Assembly: GCF_001021025.1 (NCBI RefSeq)
Contig: NZ_CP011541.1
Span: forward strand, 558,001 to 622,000
Reading direction: 5' to 3'
DNA length: 64,000 nucleotides
DNA from: Corynebacterium epidermidicanis
Lineage (GTDB): Bacteria > Actinomycetota > Actinomycetes > Mycobacteriales > Mycobacteriaceae
Under the pieces are notes generated by a model. That model saw only the letters and a list, made by a program, of their open reading frames with translations, did not search any database and was not told the DNA's origin. Below are positions 47,554 through 56,557 of this stretch, one piece after another. A program made the position numbers and the translations under genes. The stretch's first letter is position 1, and every line of letters begins with the position of its first letter.

Positions 47554-47665
47554 GGGGTGTTCCTATATAGGTTGTCAACTCCGTGGGTGAGATTGTTGGG
47601 GGTGTGAAGGACTTTTGCTTTACTTCGGCGTGTTGTTTCCGGGCACGCTGAGGAGCCGACTGGGC
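47554..47665. repeat. Left arm of a ~112-bp inverted repeat
   Basis: From GGGGTGTTCCTATATAGG to GAGCCGACTGGGC. The reverse complement of 51040-51153 is nearly the same sequence. The arms may be ends or relics of an insertion sequence I cannot name. Confidence 0.7.
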
Positions 47666-47783
47666 AGTTTCTGACGGCGACACTGACAACATCGCAGTAA
47701 TCATCGCGCATTGCGACATTTGTAGGGCACGTTTCCTTCGAGTATTAGATGGTGGAGACAGGGACTTCGGGATTCCGCCAGTC

Positions 47784-48249
47784 TCATATTTCTACAGTTC
47801 CTGGTTTTGTGGAATAGAACAAGTCGCGATCGAATGACTGAACCATTCCGATTGACCACGGTCCCTGTAGCGATCCCGAAATATTTCCGGTTCTTTCTGG
47901 TTTCTCGCCAGTTTGTGAAAAGATTTCAACGTCGCCATTTTTGCTACTTAACCCGCAAACCTTCCCTTTGAGAGCGATATAGACGAAAATATTTCTGTTG
48001 GTAGCTTGATTTGATGCTCGTTTCGAGAAAGTTCGGCAAGTTTCCATTGAGGTCCAGCTATGTCCAATCGGAATGTGAATGTAGTAAGGCGATAGCTGTT
48101 TTCCGTTCCTGGAATCTTTTCAGGACGAGTGAGTGCGAATTCGCCATTGGACAAATATGCCATCCAGCAACTGGTGATGTCGGGGTAAATGGATCGAAAC
48201 CAGCTGGCCACTCAAGGTCGTGTTTATCTCCTGAAACATTGATCCCCAT
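47784..48249 (-). pseudogene. Decayed gene of unknown function
   Basis: Three minus-strand frames join plausibly into one product: GWHICPMANSHS (about 48170), then RPEKIPGTENSYRLTTFTFRLD (about 48100), then NRNIFVYIALKGKVCGL and a tail to the stop at 47784. At least two frame changes. The style (beta-rich, Cys-poor) recalls the secreted lipoprotein genes elsewhere in the window, but the link is weak. Confidence 0.4.
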
Positions 48250-48421
48250 AATACGAAAAACATGACAACTCCGTGAATGTTGCCTGTGTGCAAATATAAA
48301 GTGTTGGGGTGAAAACTGCTTGGTTACGAGAAAAGTCTTTCAGAAAAAAAAGGGGTGGACTGAAGTCTGGAGGACCAGGCAGACCGGGTAGCTGAATCCG
48401 GCATATAATTCAAAGAAGCAT

Positions 48422-48968
48422 ATGTTTTCGAAAATGAGCCCACTCGGGTCAGTCTTGGCTCGGTCAATTCCCGTTCATTCCGGTCACCGTGAGCCAACAA
48501 CAATTGTAGCTGAGACATTCGATGCCCTGAAAGCTCATTCCGTCAGCGTCCCAGGTAATGCAGCAGCTGAGCTAGTTGTCCCGCAATTGGCGGAGAATAT
48601 CAAAGCACTGCAATAGCGGCGGCACACCATTGCTGAATAAGTTGAAAAGATGCTTGATGACTTCCCTCTTTGCAAGGTCTTGATGAGTGTTCCTGGAGTC
48701 GGCATCAAAACCGCAGCACAGATCCTGCTAGCGATCGGCGATGGCTCCGACTCTGAAATGCTGGCCCTTAGGGTCGCCGATGCAGAGATTGCGCCAGTAA
48801 CCAGAAGATCTGGCACATCCATCAGAGGGAAAATGCCCAGCGAAGTCTGGCAACAAGCAACTAAAAACGAAAAGGTCTATTCAGCTTTTCAGCGATACGT
48901 AGTCACGAGCCGTCACGGCGCTATTGTGCGCACAAACGAGCAGAAGGCAAGCGCCAGAATGCAGCTGT
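48422..48968 (+). pseudogene. Remnant of an IS110-type transposase
   Basis: The last frame (48650-48970) reads CKVLMSVPGVGIKTAAQILLAIGD, then RRSGTSIRGKMPSE, matching the C-terminal domain of the intact IS110 transposase at 49794-51002 (LLSMPGIGPRSAAQILMTVGD, QSGTSIMSNSPN). Upstream frames (HREPTTIVAETFDALKAHSV and onward) are interrupted by stops. A different, older IS110 family member. Confidence 0.75.
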
Positions 48969-49500
48969 AAGCTGCTTGGCGCGACGTCGATGCAACGTTA
49001 TTTTTGCGCAGCCGAAAAACAACGAGTTCTTCCGGGATATCCCCCACAAGACCAATCGCAGCCTGAGAAAACGGCACTAGTCTACTAGCCAAAGTTAGTC
49101 GACCAGTTGGTCTGCCCGAAAGTACCCCCAGCGTTGTAAATAACACGCGAGATAAAAACTTGACAAAAATATGGGGAGACCTCGCTAAAGTCTGACCCTA
49201 AGCCGAATTGAGCCTAAGAAAGCGCCTGCACCATTCTAGCGTTTGGTGTACCGACGACGAACGCCGTCCTGTTAGGTTAAGCAGCTTTAAGGACAAAATG
49301 TAGCTGGCAAGTGAATAAGTCGACCATTTCGATGGATGTGGTGAAAATAGGGCCCCTAATCGTTGACATTCGTGAACTCCAGGTCGGAGATACCCCCAAC
49401 CCCCGGGTACAGAAGCTCGGTTGGCAGGTGGGCAATGAGAGGCCACACAACATGCCCATTACGTTGTTAGCAGTTCCACCTCAGGGCACCGAAGATTCAT
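48969..49500. other. Gene-free stretch between the two IS110 elements
   Basis: About 530 bp in which I see no convincing gene, only short open frames on both strands without recognisable content or good start sites. Confidence 0.4.
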
Positions 49501-49549
49501 AGCCTGTCCACCCGATTGGGCGGGCTATGTTTATGTCCGTTCCCGCCAT

Positions 49550-49790
49550 CCGAAAGGACAGTGGAACTAGTCGCTGGCTTCGGTATGGCTTATTCCTGTC
49601 CCTGTCTGAAAATGATCCGGGGGTGATGTCGCCGAAGACAGTGACATACTCAAACTGCTAATAGGAACCTGACCCGGCCCAGGCGGCATGAGGTCTCACA
49701 GTAATGTGGATGCCAGCGCAAGTATGTCCGACAACCCCAGCGATGAAACCTAAATAACCCAACTTCTAAATCGTCGCTAGGAGGCACACA
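49550..49790 (+). ncRNA. Candidate IS110 bridge RNA region
   Basis: The non-coding left end of the intact IS110 element. IS110 elements encode a structured bridge RNA in the region before the transposase. Visible pairing: GGCTTCGG with the CCGAAG of GTCGCCGAAGAC, CTGTCT with AGACAG, and TTCCT with AGGAA, giving a nested stem over about 49590-49670. Boundaries are not defined. Confidence 0.4.
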
Positions 49791-49793
49791 CCC

Positions 49794-51002
49794 ATGGCCT
49801 ATGACTTCGTCATTGGCATGGACGTCGGCAAATACTTCCACCACGCCTGCGTCCTCGATCCCCAGGGCAGTCAAGTCCTGTCCAAACGCATCAACCAACA
49901 CAAAGGCTCGCTACGCAAGATCTTCGGCCAATTCCTCGCCGACAACGCCTCGGTCCTTGTCATTGTCGATCAACCCAACAACATCGGCCGGCTGACCGCC
50001 GCAGTCGCCCAAGCAATGGGCGCTGAGGTTCGCTACCTCCCTGGGCTTGCGATGCGGCAGCTCTCTCGTGTCCACGTCGGCAACTCCAAGACCGATGTGC
50101 GCGACGCCTACGTCATCGCCCATGCCGGTCTTAACCTCCCGGATGCCCTGCGCAGCGTCGACCGAGTCGAGGAAGTCTTCATCCAGCTAAAAGTCCTCAA
50201 CGGTATCGACGAAGACCTCGCGAGGGCCTACACACGTTTGATTAACCAGATGCGATCCGCGCTCGTGGGAACCCATCCTGCATTCGAACATGTCCTACGC
50301 GGACAAATGATTCACCGAAAGTGGATCCTCCACCTACTTGCGAAATACGGTGGTCCCACCAAGATTCGACGCGTCGGTAAAGCTCGCCTAGCAGCCTTCG
50401 CACGCAGTCACAGGGCACGCAATCCTGAGCCTGTCATCGATGCCATGCTTGCGGCCATCCACGCACAGACCGTGACCATTGCCGGCGCAGAAGACGCCGA
50501 ACTTGGCGTAGCAATGTCCGCCAAAGATGCACTGGCCAAGCTAGAACATCGCAAGGAAATCGAGGCCCAAGTACTCGAGCTCATTCAGGACATTCCTCAA
50601 ACCGAGATTCTTTTGTCCATGCCCGGCATCGGCCCGCGTAGTGCGGCACAGATCCTCATGACTGTTGGCGATATGTCCGACTTCCCTGATGCAGCGCACC
50701 TAGCGTCCTATGCAGGCCTGTCGCCGCGGACGAATCAGTCGGGAACGTCCATCATGTCGAATTCACCCAACCGGGCCGGCAACAAAAAATTAAAGAACGC
50801 CCTATGTCAATCGTCTTTTGCATCGATCAGATTCCACGAGCGTTCCCGGCAATTCTATGAACGAAAACGCAAAGAAGGCAAAAGGCACAACGCCGCAGTC
50901 GTTGCACTCGCACGCCGACGTCTTAACGTCCTCTTCGCCATGATGCGTAGCGGCGAGTGCTACCGAGACATCTCCATAGTCCAGGAGACCGCAGCAGCCT
51001 AG
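49794..51002 (+). CDS. IS110-family transposase
   Basis: 402 residues, full length. N-terminal RuvC-like DEDD domain with GMDVGK (first Asp near residue 10), an acidic VIVDQPNN at the place of the usual Glu, and KTDVRDAYVIA. A helical linker (about 160-280) is followed by the C-terminal transposase_20 domain with LSMPGIGPRSAAQIL and the catalytic Ser region NQSGTSI. AGGAGG lies before the ATG. Its neighbour at 48422 is a dead relative. Confidence 0.93.
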   Translation: MAYDFVIGMDVGKYFHHACVLDPQGSQVLSKRINQHKGSLRKIFGQFLADNASVLVIVDQPNNIGRLTAAVAQAMGAEVRYLPGLAMRQLSRVHVGNSKTDVRDAYVIAHAGLNLPDALRSVDRVEEVFIQLKVLNGIDEDLARAYTRLINQMRSALVGTHPAFEHVLRGQMIHRKWILHLLAKYGGPTKIRRVGKARLAAFARSHRARNPEPVIDAMLAAIHAQTVTIAGAEDAELGVAMSAKDALAKLEHRKEIEAQVLELIQDIPQTEILLSMPGIGPRSAAQILMTVGDMSDFPDAAHLASYAGLSPRTNQSGTSIMSNSPNRAGNKKLKNALCQSSFASIRFHERSRQFYERKRKEGKRHNAAVVALARRRLNVLFAMMRSGECYRDISIVQETAAA

Positions 51003-51039
51003 AATCCACAAACCTCGCCTCAAGCCGATTGCGCAGGAA

Positions 51040-51153
51040 GCCCAGTCGGCCCCTCAGCGTGCCCGAAAACAACATCGCCGAAGTAAAACAGAAGCCATTC
51101 ACACCCCCAACAATCTCACCCACGGAGTTGACAACCTGTATAGGAACACCCCT
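51040..51153. repeat. Right arm of the ~112-bp inverted repeat
   Basis: Inverted copy of 47554-47665, starting about 38 nt after the IS110 transposase stop and ending just upstream of the SDP-like operon. On the minus strand it keeps an open frame (VVNSVGEIVGGV, LRGRLGFLRNRLEARF) that may be the tail of an old transposase. Confidence 0.7.
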
Positions 51154-51236
51154 AATAAGGGACACTAAACAGTTTTAGGTAGAAAACTAGATTGGGGGCG
51201 GCTACTTTGTAATAGGAAAATAGGAAGGGTGGAAGA

Positions 51237-51962
51237 ATGAGGCTAAAGGCATTAATTTCTGTCGTTACTGTATTGGGCATTTCCTTTTCATCGCTGGCGG
51301 TGGCAAACTCTGATGAGATGCAGAGACAGATAGCCGATCACCCCAAAGGAAACCAGCAGACAAACATTGGAGCGACTGAGACTGGGAAACAGGCGTTCAA
51401 AGCGATCTATTTTGGCACTGGGCCAGAAGCATCGAAGCTCCAGAAGAATTTGAATCTAAATCAATATTTAAGCAATTCGCTGCGGGCTAAGCATACTGAG
51501 CTATCCGAAGACGATCAATATCGAGTGCAAGTAGATCTTGTAGTTGATGAACTTTCGCAGAAGAATCCCGAATTTTTCACTACGTTTGGTGAAGGAATTC
51601 AAAGCGGTGATCCAAAGAAAGTTGAGCAAACCGTGGATTCTGGTTTCGATTATCTTGACCAACAAGTCGAGGAGCAAGGCACTGCGCCTAATATTGATGG
51701 GCGCGCCAACCCTACGTCACTAGTGGCTTTAATTGCGGCGGCCGTATGGGCACTGGTGGTTTGGGACGCCGCTGTAGCCGTGAACTATGCAGTTGCACTT
51801 AATGTCGAGGGCCACGTAAATGTGCATCAAAAGACAAATTTCTCAGTTTCTGAGTGGGGACAATCAAATCAAAAAATTCTGAATGGCGAGGGAGGTTCGA
51901 TCCCTAAAGAAAGAGCGATAGCTGGAGTACTGAAAACATTTACCAATCAGAAAAGCGCCTAA
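51237..51962 (+). CDS. SdpC-like secreted peptide-toxin precursor
   Basis: 241 residues: Sec signal (cleavage after AVA, about residue 23), the SdpC-family block GKQAFKAIYFGTGPEASKL (about 50-68), a charged middle, then a hydrophobic segment (about 161-190, starting SLVALIAAAVWALVVW) where the mature toxin of B. subtilis SDP lies. Unlike B. subtilis SdpC the whole protein has no Cys, so no disulfide can form. AGGGTGGAAG precedes the ATG. First gene of a four-gene operon with SdpA-, SdpB- and SdpI-like products. Likely released by processing to kill competitors or siblings (inference). Confidence 0.8.
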   Translation: MRLKALISVVTVLGISFSSLAVANSDEMQRQIADHPKGNQQTNIGATETGKQAFKAIYFGTGPEASKLQKNLNLNQYLSNSLRAKHTELSEDDQYRVQVDLVVDELSQKNPEFFTTFGEGIQSGDPKKVEQTVDSGFDYLDQQVEEQGTAPNIDGRANPTSLVALIAAAVWALVVWDAAVAVNYAVALNVEGHVNVHQKTNFSVSEWGQSNQKILNGEGGSIPKERAIAGVLKTFTNQKSA

Positions 51963-51968
51963 TTTGGC

Positions 51969-52544
51969 ATGGCTACACATGAAAAAGTCAAGGTGTCGAC
52001 CATGCAAATAGCATTGCCCATTTTATTTGCGACGATTTTGGTATTAAGCCTAATCTTTTCGAGTGTGAAGGCTATAGTATGGAGTCCTCAAAAAATTGGA
52101 ATATGGCAAATTGAATACGCTCAATTGGTTACACCTCAAGGATGGTCCTTCTTTACGAGAAGTGCAAAGGAGCCCAACACCGTCGCTTTTGGAAGCAATG
52201 GAAGTCCATTGTCTAAGTTGCCAACTTCACGAACAACCAATGCTTTTGGTCTAAATCGCGAGGGAAGAGCTCAAGGAATTGAAATTGGGCTAATAACAGC
52301 ATCTATTGGAGAGAAGAGTTTTCACAACTGTAAAGATTTAAACCTTCCGGACTGCCTTGCTGAAGCTAGAAATACAAATTTGGAACCCATAAAAGTCCAT
52401 AACCCAGTAACGAGACCCTCGCTCTGTGGTGAAGTATTTCTTTTTTCCACTCGACCGTATTCCTATGAGTATCGGAAGTACGTGAAATCGCCTTATTATG
52501 GGGAAGGTTGGGTGAAGCTCGAAATTGAATGCCAAGCTAAATAG
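51969..52544 (+). CDS. SdpA-like toxin maturation protein
   Basis: 191 residues: one N-terminal membrane helix (about 13-33), then a soluble domain containing TPQGWSFFTRSAKEP, the most recognisable SdpA-family stretch, and two Cys pairs in the second half (NCKDLNLPDCLAEA). SdpA and SdpB together are needed in B. subtilis to convert secreted SdpC into active SDP. Starts 6 nt after the sdpC-like stop. AT-rich codons like the rest of the operon. Confidence 0.78.
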   Translation: MATHEKVKVSTMQIALPILFATILVLSLIFSSVKAIVWSPQKIGIWQIEYAQLVTPQGWSFFTRSAKEPNTVAFGSNGSPLSKLPTSRTTNAFGLNREGRAQGIEIGLITASIGEKSFHNCKDLNLPDCLAEARNTNLEPIKVHNPVTRPSLCGEVFLFSTRPYSYEYRKYVKSPYYGEGWVKLEIECQAK

Positions 52545-52551
52545 GATTTCC

Positions 52552-53394
52552 GTGTTATATATACCACGTGTTAATCCAAATGCCAACTTGTTATTGCGCC
52601 GTTCAATTGCTTTAAGTTTGATGCTAACTCTCATATTCACGCCAGTCGAGTTTCTCATTACACCGAGCGCTGTTAATTTAGAACCACTGCGTTGTGAGGG
52701 GACATTAAAAAAAGCGCTATTCTTTTGCATCGTACCCGTCGAATTCCTTACTTTGGGCAAATGGGTTGCTGTAGTGCTTTGTGGACTAGTTATTGTTGGT
52801 AAATATCTCTTTCTTTCCAGCTTGATTCTTTTCTGGATTTCCAGCACAATGTTTCATATGATTCCCACCTCAGATGGTGGCGAACAAATTGCACTGTGCT
52901 TATCAACACTTTTGTTGATCTACAGCCTTGGGGGCCTCGCGGAGACTTTTAAAAAGCGGATTGGTTTTAAAAGCAGAGGGGCTGAGGCGTGGCATTATGT
53001 ATGGCATTTAATGATTAAGATTCAAATGGCTGTCGTGTATTTTCAGGCAGGTATTGCAAAACTCGGAGTTGAATCATGGGCTGATGGTAGCGAAATTTAT
53101 TACGACTTACTGAATCCGATGTTTGGCGCAACTGGTTGGCGTTTGAAACTAGCGATGCTGATTGTCGACTATGACTTTATTTTATTAGCTATAACCTGGG
53201 GTACAATATCAGCCGAAGTATTTATTTCTTATGCGATCTTTGGGGGTGATTCTGCAAAGAAAGTTGCTTTGACTTTGGCTGTATTGCTACATTCTTCAAT
53301 TGCCATCTTTCTCGGTATTGTCAGTTTTTCGATTGTGATGATTGGCGGTGCAATTTACGCTTTGCTTCCAGCCAGGTTTGCATACGGAAGATAG
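52552..53394 (+). CDS. SdpB-like HTTM-domain membrane protein
   Basis: 280 residues with about six to seven membrane segments and the HTTM pattern shared by SdpB and vitamin K-dependent gamma-carboxylase: IKIQMAVVYFQAGIAKL, then WADGSEIYYDL and NPMFGATGW. The GTG at 52552 is chosen as start because AGGA lies 5 nt upstream and it follows the sdpA-like stop by 7 nt; a TTG at 52525 would overlap. Probably acts with the SdpA-like protein in toxin maturation. Confidence 0.8.
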   Translation: MLYIPRVNPNANLLLRRSIALSLMLTLIFTPVEFLITPSAVNLEPLRCEGTLKKALFFCIVPVEFLTLGKWVAVVLCGLVIVGKYLFLSSLILFWISSTMFHMIPTSDGGEQIALCLSTLLLIYSLGGLAETFKKRIGFKSRGAEAWHYVWHLMIKIQMAVVYFQAGIAKLGVESWADGSEIYYDLLNPMFGATGWRLKLAMLIVDYDFILLAITWGTISAEVFISYAIFGGDSAKKVALTLAVLLHSSIAIFLGIVSFSIVMIGGAIYALLPARFAYGR

Positions 53395-53400
53395 GGTGCT

Positions 53401-53886
53401 ATGGGAAAGCTGTTGTACCGTAGTCTGATCTTAAACGTTGCTGTCTGGGTAATTGCGATAGTTCTAGTCCAAGTTCTAAAATTTCAGGTCGTTGATTTGG
53501 TGCCAGTGCATTTTGGGCAGAAAGGTAAGCCTGATTTATGGGGAGAACGTACCTTTTTTAATGTATATGGTTGGAGTATTTACGCCATAGGTGTGGTTGC
53601 TTTTGGCTTTTTAATCTTTATTTTCCTGACCAATAGCGCTTTTATGAAAGGATCGAACAGCTATTTTGGCGTTGTGCTAGGTAAGGTAATCCTTAATTGC
53701 TGTTTTATATATTCCTATTTTTTTTGCTTTCTTTTCATTACTTCAAATTTTGCACCATCGTCCACCATTATGCAGGTCGCTGTTATTTCAACTGCTATCT
53801 ATTCATTTTTGTTTATTCCGATTCTGTTAGCAATTTCCATAGTGTTAACTGATCGTAAGCTAGGCACTGGCCTTACAGAGATGTAG
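53401..53886 (+). CDS. DUF1648/SdpI-like membrane protein, candidate immunity protein
   Basis: 161 residues, four membrane segments. Between the first two is VPVHFGQKGKPDLWG, the DUF1648 signature found at the N-terminus of SdpI, the B. subtilis SDP immunity protein and signal receptor. It is shorter than SdpI and lacks the second half of that family. Starts 6 nt after the sdpB-like stop, so the toxin operon appears to carry its own immunity gene. No ArsR-type SdpR regulator is present nearby. Confidence 0.72.
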   Translation: MGKLLYRSLILNVAVWVIAIVLVQVLKFQVVDLVPVHFGQKGKPDLWGERTFFNVYGWSIYAIGVVAFGFLIFIFLTNSAFMKGSNSYFGVVLGKVILNCCFIYSYFFCFLFITSNFAPSSTIMQVAVISTAIYSFLFIPILLAISIVLTDRKLGTGLTEM

Positions 53887-53890
53887 TTGT

Positions 53891-54477
53891 TCAATCTCGG
53901 ATCACACCCCAGGTACTAGCTACGCACTCTAAAGCCGGAAGAGCCGATTTAGTTCTCGTGCAAATGAGAGTTTTGGTTTTAGACGATGCAGCGACCTCAA
54001 TGGCGCCAGCCAGCTCGCCTGTGGCATGGGAGCCGCCGTCAGAAGCGATGGGATACCTATACACGAACTCGTTCGCGTTTGAATCATTGAAGAACATGGA
54101 GCTATTATTACGCCCGTCGGGCGATACGTTGTTTCTCTCGGTGAATGTATTTGGGAAATCAAGGGTTCGAGTTTCTTGACCATGGAGAATCGTGGAATCA
54201 CTGTATTGAAAATAGGTAGATTGATTCCCGGCCAATGCTTGTCCCCGTAGACGGAGGATCCCGATATGCTACTGGTGTGTTTTCCTTGTGAATCGAAAAG
54301 CAGGAAATTGGTCGTTGCCTGTCGATGAATAGGCTCGTAGTGTGGACCGAGGCCAATCAGGGTGCCCCCGCTGCTATTCCATCCGTTGGAAAGATCACCT
54401 GTTTGTGTGGTGCTGCATGAGGCACAGAGAAACCCGAAGGAAAAAATCGCTAAAGGGAATTTTTGACTTCTCAACAT
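53891..54477 (-). pseudogene. Frameshifted secreted lipoprotein
   Basis: First frame: signal peptide with lipobox LCASC, then TTQTGDLSNGWNSSGGTLIG. It then shifts near 54200 to a second frame with STYFQYSDSTILHG and NVSPDGRNNSSMFFNDSNAN, ending TWGVIRD at 53891. The second block resembles the lipoprotein at 14500-15648 (SPSGSFAAYVFNES). Convergent with the SDP-like operon, whose stop is 4 nt away. Confidence 0.65.
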
Positions 54478-55300
54478 TTGGTATTCCGCATTTTTGAATT
54501 AGGACTCAACTTAGCGTCCAGCCTTCGCAGCGCAGTGCACGCCCCTGCTGTGAGGAACCACTGCCCTACGAAGAAGTAAATACCCGGAATAAACAGGTCC
54601 GTCCACATCCCGGAAGTAATAGATAGTTCCCGCGATGATTCTGACGCCAAAGATGATGAATAGTGCATCAGCTAGGAACGACCGAACTGGTGCAAAGTTC
54701 ACAACCAGCGACAACACAAACGAAGGGATCATCAGGACCAGCCAGGTGAGTATCAGTTCATCGTCAGTGTCGTAACTCACCCCGAACCCGGCAAAGGTGC
54801 TGAGGACTATCTCCGGGAGTGGGACTCGCCACCATCGCACCGGCCACAACATATAGGCTCCAGCCGAAGTCTTCAGACGGCTTCGTTTCCAGCTTCGGGG
54901 CATCACTCGACCGTGCGCTGATGGTGACTCCCCACGGAATCTCGTCAATGTAGGCAAACAGTCGGGGCGTCTCCTCGTGGGTGAAATCGAAGTGGCTATC
55001 CCACGCGGTTGTTTGGGTATCGACTCTCACTGTGATCATCGAAACGAGCATCCACAGGCATTCATTGTCTGTGGTGAGGTCGATTCGGCCACAGGGGAGT
55101 TTGTAGGATGCTGCCATCTTAGGTAGGTCAAACACGAGAGGCACATGCAGTGTCCACGATGGTTGGTTCTCCGTGGTCACTACCGCATCGGGATAAAACA
55201 GGAGGGCGTCGCTAAGCCACACGTGCTCGCCGAGCTCGATGCTGGAGCCCGCGCACATCTTCTCCCACGCGATTGGAAAACTCTGCCGATCAAAGTCCAT
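54471..55300 (-). pseudogene. Frameshifted membrane protein gene
   Basis: Begins MDFDRQSFPIAWEKMCAGSS as a soluble domain (about 150 codons). It changes frame near 54890 into hydrophobic sequence (EIVLSTFAGFGV, ILTWLVLMIPSFVLSLVV, LADALFIIFGVRI) and again near 54600 into DLFIPGIYFFVGQWFL, ending at 54471. Together it would be a protein of about 275 residues with four membrane helices. Family unknown. It overlaps the lipoprotein pseudogene start by 7 nt, so the two were an operon. Confidence 0.55.
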
Positions 55301-55335
55301 AAAACCCTAGGTTATCGGCATGAACAACGAACCGC

Positions 55336-55341
55336 TATAGT
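55336..55341 (+). promoter_or_regulatory. -10 box of purK (leaderless)
   Basis: TATAGT, 8 nt before the GTG start of purK, with no Shine-Dalgarno site. Confidence 0.48.
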
Positions 55342-55349
55342 TATTAGCC

Positions 55350-56549
55350 GTGACTCACAACATCGATAATCCGGCAGCGCACGCACCAGACATGCCAATT
55401 CTGTGTGTGATCGGCGATGGGCAATTGGCACGCATGATGCAAACCGCGGCGATTGAGCTTGGACAGTCCGTCCGCGTGCTCGCGAGCTCGCTCGATGCCT
55501 CTGCCGCCCAGGTCGCCGCCGATGTTGTGTTGGGCGACTACACCAACCTCGACGAACTTCGCGCGGTCACCGCTGGTTCTACCGCGGTCACCTTTGACCA
55601 TGAGCACGTGCCAAACGAGCACCTCGAAACCCTCATCGCCGAGGGTATCAACGTGCAGCCGCGCCCGGAGGCGCTGATCAACGCGCAGGACAAGCTGGTC
55701 ATGCGCACGCGCTTGAAGGAACTCGGTGCTCCGGTGCCTCCATTCGCGGCTATCGAATCCATCGAAGATGCTGAAAAGTTCTGGAATGCCGTCGAAGGCC
55801 GCGTGTGCCTGAAGGCTCGCCGCGGCGGCTACGACGGCAAGGGCGTGTGGTTCCCGGTGTCCTTCGATGAACTGAAGGACCTGACCCAAGAGCTTCTTGC
55901 CAACGGCACCCCGCTCATGGCGGAAGAAAAGGTCAACCTCGTCCGCGAGCTCTCCGCGATGGTCTCGCGCCGCCCATCCGGCGAGGTCAAGGCCTGGCCG
56001 GTGGTGGAATCCATTCAGAAGGACGGCATTTGCTGGTTTGCCATTGCCCCTGCTCCTGGTCTCAAGGAAGAGCTGCGAGCGGAAGCGGAACGAGTAGCCA
56101 TCAAGACTGCCGAAGTTCTTGGCGTGACCGGCAACCTGGCCGTTGAGCTCTTCGAAACCCCAGAAGGGATCTTCGTCAACGAGCTCGCGATGCGCCCGCA
56201 TAACACCGGCCACTGGACCCAAAATGGCTGCGTGACTGACCAGTTTGAACAGCACGTCCGCGCTGTGCTGGACATGCCGCTAGGCTCCACGGAAACTCTC
56301 CAAGAGTGGACCGTCATGGCAAATGTCCTCGGTGCTCCTGAGGATCCGGAGATGCCGATGCCGGAGCGCATGGTCGAGGTTTGGAAGCGCTTCCCAGATG
56401 CGAAGATCCATTTCTACGGCAAGGGCCACCGTCCGGGCCGTAAGATCGGACATGTGAACATGACGGGCGCCGGGGATGTCGAGGAACTTCGTCGTAACGG
56501 CGAGCTCGCAGCCCACTTCTTGGTGCACGCTGAGTGGAAGGATCAGTGA
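55350..56549 (+). CDS. purK: N5-carboxyaminoimidazole ribonucleotide synthetase
   Basis: 399 residues of the ATP-grasp family; carboxylates AIR to N5-CAIR with ATP and bicarbonate, the step before PurE (57540-58040). Signatures: IGDGQLARMMQTAAIELG (about 21-38), KARRGGYDGKGVW, ELSAMVSRRPSGE and ELAMRPHNTGHWT. The GTG start is about 15 residues ahead of the family core and has a -10 box 8 nt upstream. First native gene after the accessory insertion. Confidence 0.95.
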   Translation: MTHNIDNPAAHAPDMPILCVIGDGQLARMMQTAAIELGQSVRVLASSLDASAAQVAADVVLGDYTNLDELRAVTAGSTAVTFDHEHVPNEHLETLIAEGINVQPRPEALINAQDKLVMRTRLKELGAPVPPFAAIESIEDAEKFWNAVEGRVCLKARRGGYDGKGVWFPVSFDELKDLTQELLANGTPLMAEEKVNLVRELSAMVSRRPSGEVKAWPVVESIQKDGICWFAIAPAPGLKEELRAEAERVAIKTAEVLGVTGNLAVELFETPEGIFVNELAMRPHNTGHWTQNGCVTDQFEQHVRAVLDMPLGSTETLQEWTVMANVLGAPEDPEMPMPERMVEVWKRFPDAKIHFYGKGHRPGRKIGHVNMTGAGDVEELRRNGELAAHFLVHAEWKDQ

Positions 56550-56557
56550 TGTTGTGG

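Larger units (their letters stand above)
49500..51030 (+). mobile_element. IS110-family insertion sequence (ends approximate)
   Basis: An intact transposase preceded by about 290 bp of non-coding, structured sequence, as expected for an IS110 element. The exact ends cannot be set because these elements lack terminal inverted repeats. Confidence 0.55.

Noticed and set aside
49311..49502. 63-codon plus-strand ORF before the IS110 element
   Set aside because: No ribosome binding site and no recognisable content; likely random within the degenerate insertion.
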